64,000 nucleotides of DNA, taken from Nocardia rhamnosiphila NBRC 108938. GTDB taxonomy: Bacteria > Actinomycetota > Actinomycetes > Mycobacteriales > Mycobacteriaceae. The notes under the pieces are model-generated. The model was not told the origin of the DNA. It was given only the letters and a program-made list of their open reading frames with translations, and made no database searches. The stretch lies in assembly GCF_000720425.1 (NCBI RefSeq), contig NZ_JOAJ01000001.1, positions 1,116,001-1,180,000 of the forward strand. Reading direction: 5' to 3'. Shown here piece by piece: positions 62,159 to 64,000 of this stretch. The translations under genes were made by a program, and so were the position numbers. Within the stretch, counting starts at the first letter, position 1, and every line of letters starts with the position of its first letter.

Positions 62159-63082
62159 ATGGGCGCACACCAGGCCGATCTGCCCGAGACCGTCGAATAC
62201 CGGTTACCGCACCTGTCGATGACGGCACTCGCCTGGGGCGATCCCGGGGCCCGGCTCGCCCTGTGCCTGCACGGCTTTCCCGACAGCGCCTGGACCTGGC
62301 GTCATCTCGGCCCCGCTTTCGCCGCCCGCGGTTTCCGCGTGGTCGCGCCCTTCACCCGGGGTTACGCGCCGACCGCGGTGCCGGAGGACAGCGACTACCA
62401 TCTGGGAGCGCTCGCCTACGACGCGATCGCACTGTATCGCGCACTCGGCGCCCCCGCGGACGCGGTACTCATCGGTCACGACTGGGGCGCATTGACCACG
62501 AATACCATTTCGGCGCAACCGGATTGCCCGTTCCCCCGGGTCGCGTCGCTGGCGGTACCGCCGGTTCCGGCCATGCGCCCACGCCGGGACGCCGGGGTGA
62601 GCGCGTATCTGCGGCAGCTACGGTTCAGCTGGTACATCCTGTTCAACCAGTTACCGGGGATCTCCGAACGCTCGCTCGACCGGCTGATCCCCCGGCTGTG
62701 GCACGACTGGTCGCCGGGGTACGGGGCCGAGACGGATATCGCCCATACCCTGACCGCGCTGCCGACCGCCGCGCATCGGACCGCGGCGCTGTCCTACTAC
62801 CGCGCCTTCGTCCGGATCGCCGGAAAGCCGTCCGCTCGCTACGCCGGCCTCCACCGGCACTGGGCCGACGCGCCGCGCGTGCCCATGCTGTATCTGCACG
62901 GCGGCGCCGACACCACCCTGCATCCGGCATTCACGGCCGGGGTGGCCGAGGTCTTGGCACCGGCGGGTGGAAGGACCGTGACCGTGACCGGCGCCGGACA
63001 TTTCCTGCACCTGGAACAGCCCGCACGAGTGGCACAGTTACTGCTCGACTTCTTCGCGGACGACACGGCTCGCGAAGTCTGA
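62159..63082 (+). CDS. Alpha/beta hydrolase
   Basis: A 307-aa hydrolase: LCLHGFPDSAWTWRHLGP (oxyanion), nucleophile elbow LIGHDWGALTT with Asp in the nucleophile position (epoxide hydrolase or dehalogenase-like GHDWG), and catalytic His in GAGHFLHLEQP. ATG 62159 with GAGAGGA. Divergent from lsr2 across 205 bp. Substrate unknown. Confidence 0.9.
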   Translation: MGAHQADLPETVEYRLPHLSMTALAWGDPGARLALCLHGFPDSAWTWRHLGPAFAARGFRVVAPFTRGYAPTAVPEDSDYHLGALAYDAIALYRALGAPADAVLIGHDWGALTTNTISAQPDCPFPRVASLAVPPVPAMRPRRDAGVSAYLRQLRFSWYILFNQLPGISERSLDRLIPRLWHDWSPGYGAETDIAHTLTALPTAAHRTAALSYYRAFVRIAGKPSARYAGLHRHWADAPRVPMLYLHGGADTTLHPAFTAGVAEVLAPAGGRTVTVTGAGHFLHLEQPARVAQLLLDFFADDTAREV

Positions 63083-63237
63083 CTCGGCGTTTCGGGCCGA
63101 GAGCGTGATCTTTTCGCCCCGGGCCCGCCGTAGCGCCCTACTCGGGTGCGATGCGACCACTCGCTCCGCTATGTTTCCGGTCACAGACGAGATATTCCCG
63201 CTTCCGCAACTATTACGGGTACCCATATGATCGCGCG

Positions 63238-63720
63238 GTGGCAAATGAGTCGGAGACGAGCACTCTCATCGAGCACTTCGTGCTCGCCGTCTGCGACCCC
63301 GGACGGTGGCAGGGCGTCGACCGGCTCGCCGAACTCGACCTGACCCTCTCGCAGGCCCGGGTGCTGTTCACTGTTGTCCGACGCCACGAGCCACAACCGA
63401 TCCACACCATCGCGGGCGAACTCGGCCTGTCGATGACCGCCGCCGGCCGCAATGTCGACCGGCTGGTACGCCTCGGTCTGCTCACCAGGCAGGAGAGCCC
63501 CACCGACCGCCGGGTCAAGCTCGTCGGTCCCACCGAACACGGGCAACGGCTCGCCTGGGATCAGATCGCCGTCCACCGCGCGACGATCGATACGGTCGTC
63601 CACCGCTTGCCCGAGGCTTTACGGGAGGACCTCGAACGGGTCCTCACCGCCGTGCTCGAGTCCGGGGCCATACACAACGTCGTGGCGTGCCCCCCCGCAT
63701 CGTCAGGAGACAATTCGTGA
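63238..63720 (+). CDS. MarR-family transcriptional regulator
   Basis: A 160-aa winged-helix regulator: LTLSQARVLFTVV, recognition segment HTIAGELGLSMTAAGRNVDRLVRLGLLTR and wing SPTDRRVKLVGPTEHG. The GTG at 63238 is the best in-frame start near conserved sequence; upstream residues in the same frame look non-coding. Its TGA overlaps the MFS GTG as GTGA, so it is a natural regulator of that exporter. Confidence 0.9.
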   Translation: MANESETSTLIEHFVLAVCDPGRWQGVDRLAELDLTLSQARVLFTVVRRHEPQPIHTIAGELGLSMTAAGRNVDRLVRLGLLTRQESPTDRRVKLVGPTEHGQRLAWDQIAVHRATIDTVVHRLPEALREDLERVLTAVLESGAIHNVVACPPASSGDNS

Positions 63721-64000
63721 ACGCAAGCCCAGCCCCCGCGACCGACGCGGGGGCTCCGGACAGAATCGACGCATCGGTCCTGAAACTGGCCGGTGTCGTG
63801 GTTCTCGGCGCCATCATGTCCATTCTGGACATCACGGTGGTGAACGTCGCCATGCCGACGTTCCAAACCGAATTCGACGTCGCCAACTACTCCACGGTGG
63901 CCTGGACGGTCACCGCCTACACGCTCGCGCTCGCCACCGTCATCCCGCTCACCGGCTGGGCCGCCGACCGTTTCGGCACCAAACGGCTCTACATGACCGC
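63717..64000 (+). CDS. MFS transporter, DHA2-type (partial, cut by window end)
   Basis: The first 94 codons are present: GTG start (63717, GTGA overlap with marR), then helix 1 LAGVVVLGAIMSILDITVVNVAMPTF with motif D1 (LDITVVNVAMP) and the loop GWAADRFGTKRLYM (motif A). This is the N-terminus of an EmrB/QacA drug exporter with 14 helices. The rest lies outside the window. Confidence 0.92.
   Translation, partial: MNASPAPATDAGAPDRIDASVLKLAGVVVLGAIMSILDITVVNVAMPTFQTEFDVANYSTVAWTVTAYTLALATVIPLTGWAADRFGTKRLYMT

Overview
The window looks like chromosomal DNA of a high-GC mycolic-acid actinobacterium, most probably Nocardia or a close relative such as Rhodococcus. The evidence is very GC-rich codon use, frequent GTG starts, chains of ATGA/GTGA start-stop overlaps, leaderless promoters (a TANNNT box 7-9 nt before the start), the mycothiol gene mshC, an Lsr2 protein, CYP51 with actinobacterial redox partners, several F420/FMN luciferase-like monooxygenases (LLMs) and two DUF574 methyltransferases. 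From memory, the order mshC - SCO1664-like - DUF3090 - phosphomutase - uppP ... lppL-like - pyrD - PEBP - M20 peptidase follows M. tuberculosis Rv2130c-Rv2141c. No rRNA, tRNA, CRISPR array, insertion sequence or prophage was recognised.

Layout. 2-6083: M20 amidohydrolase, TRIC-like channel, CGNR regulator with divergent alpha/beta hydrolase, then an LLM-MarR-FMN reductase operon (CE1758/CE1759 type). 6503-12764: a divergent pair of operons, SDR-LLM-phosphotransferase on the minus strand and cyp51-ferredoxin reductase on the plus strand. 12813-19518: one tightly coupled minus-strand operon of GntR regulator, 2x[4Fe-4S] ferredoxin, substrate-binding lipoprotein with a NosL-like tail, ABC permease, ABC ATPase and an AprA/SdhA-like flavoprotein fused to nine HEAT repeats. 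19810-20750: an LLM behind a MerR-type promoter. 20772-25154: a minus-strand operon of carboxymuconolactone decarboxylase (CMD)-like protein, LLM, GT4 glycosyltransferase, methyltransferase and an alpha/alpha-toroid protein. 25384-29320: a plus-strand operon with a leaderless 50-codon ORF, ferredoxin, NTF2-like protein, an unrecognised 416-aa protein and an acyl-CoA synthetase. 29423-33194: a LolD/FtsX-type ABC pair divergent from a two-component system. 33207-35231: a methyltransferase and two TetR regulators. 35396-40102: the mshC to uppP block. 40304-44439: aldo/keto reductase and heme-type hmuTUV. 44444-50052: MMPL transporter, lipoproteins and pyrD. 50066-57147: a degenerate PfkB-like protein with a GTP cyclohydrolase II, a FadD15-type ligase, PEBP and an M20 peptidase. 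57397-64000: XRE/DUF5753 regulator, split-barrel flavoprotein, tandem DUF574 methyltransferases, lsr2, an alpha/beta hydrolase, and a MarR-MFS pair cut by the window edge.

Main result. Five sites sharing the pattern TGTCYRGACANNTGT (the first half-site is weaker in two of them) lie in three promoter regions: the SDR/cyp51 divergon (9581-9600, 9671-9687), the CMD/ferredoxin divergon (25192-25207, 25375-25388), and across the start codon of the leaderless TetR gene at 34057. This suggests that the TetR protein controls itself and a dispersed CYP51-centred oxidation regulon of roughly 15 genes. A second candidate system is the flavoprotein-HEAT/ferredoxin/ABC operon, which resembles an AprAB-like reductase tied to a dedicated importer in an apparently aerobic organism. 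Other points of interest are small ORFs coupled to downstream genes (25384-25536, 39012-39155, 40304-40345), a MerR-type 19-bp-spacer promoter with no MerR gene in the window, and a PfkB-like protein lacking the catalytic aspartate.
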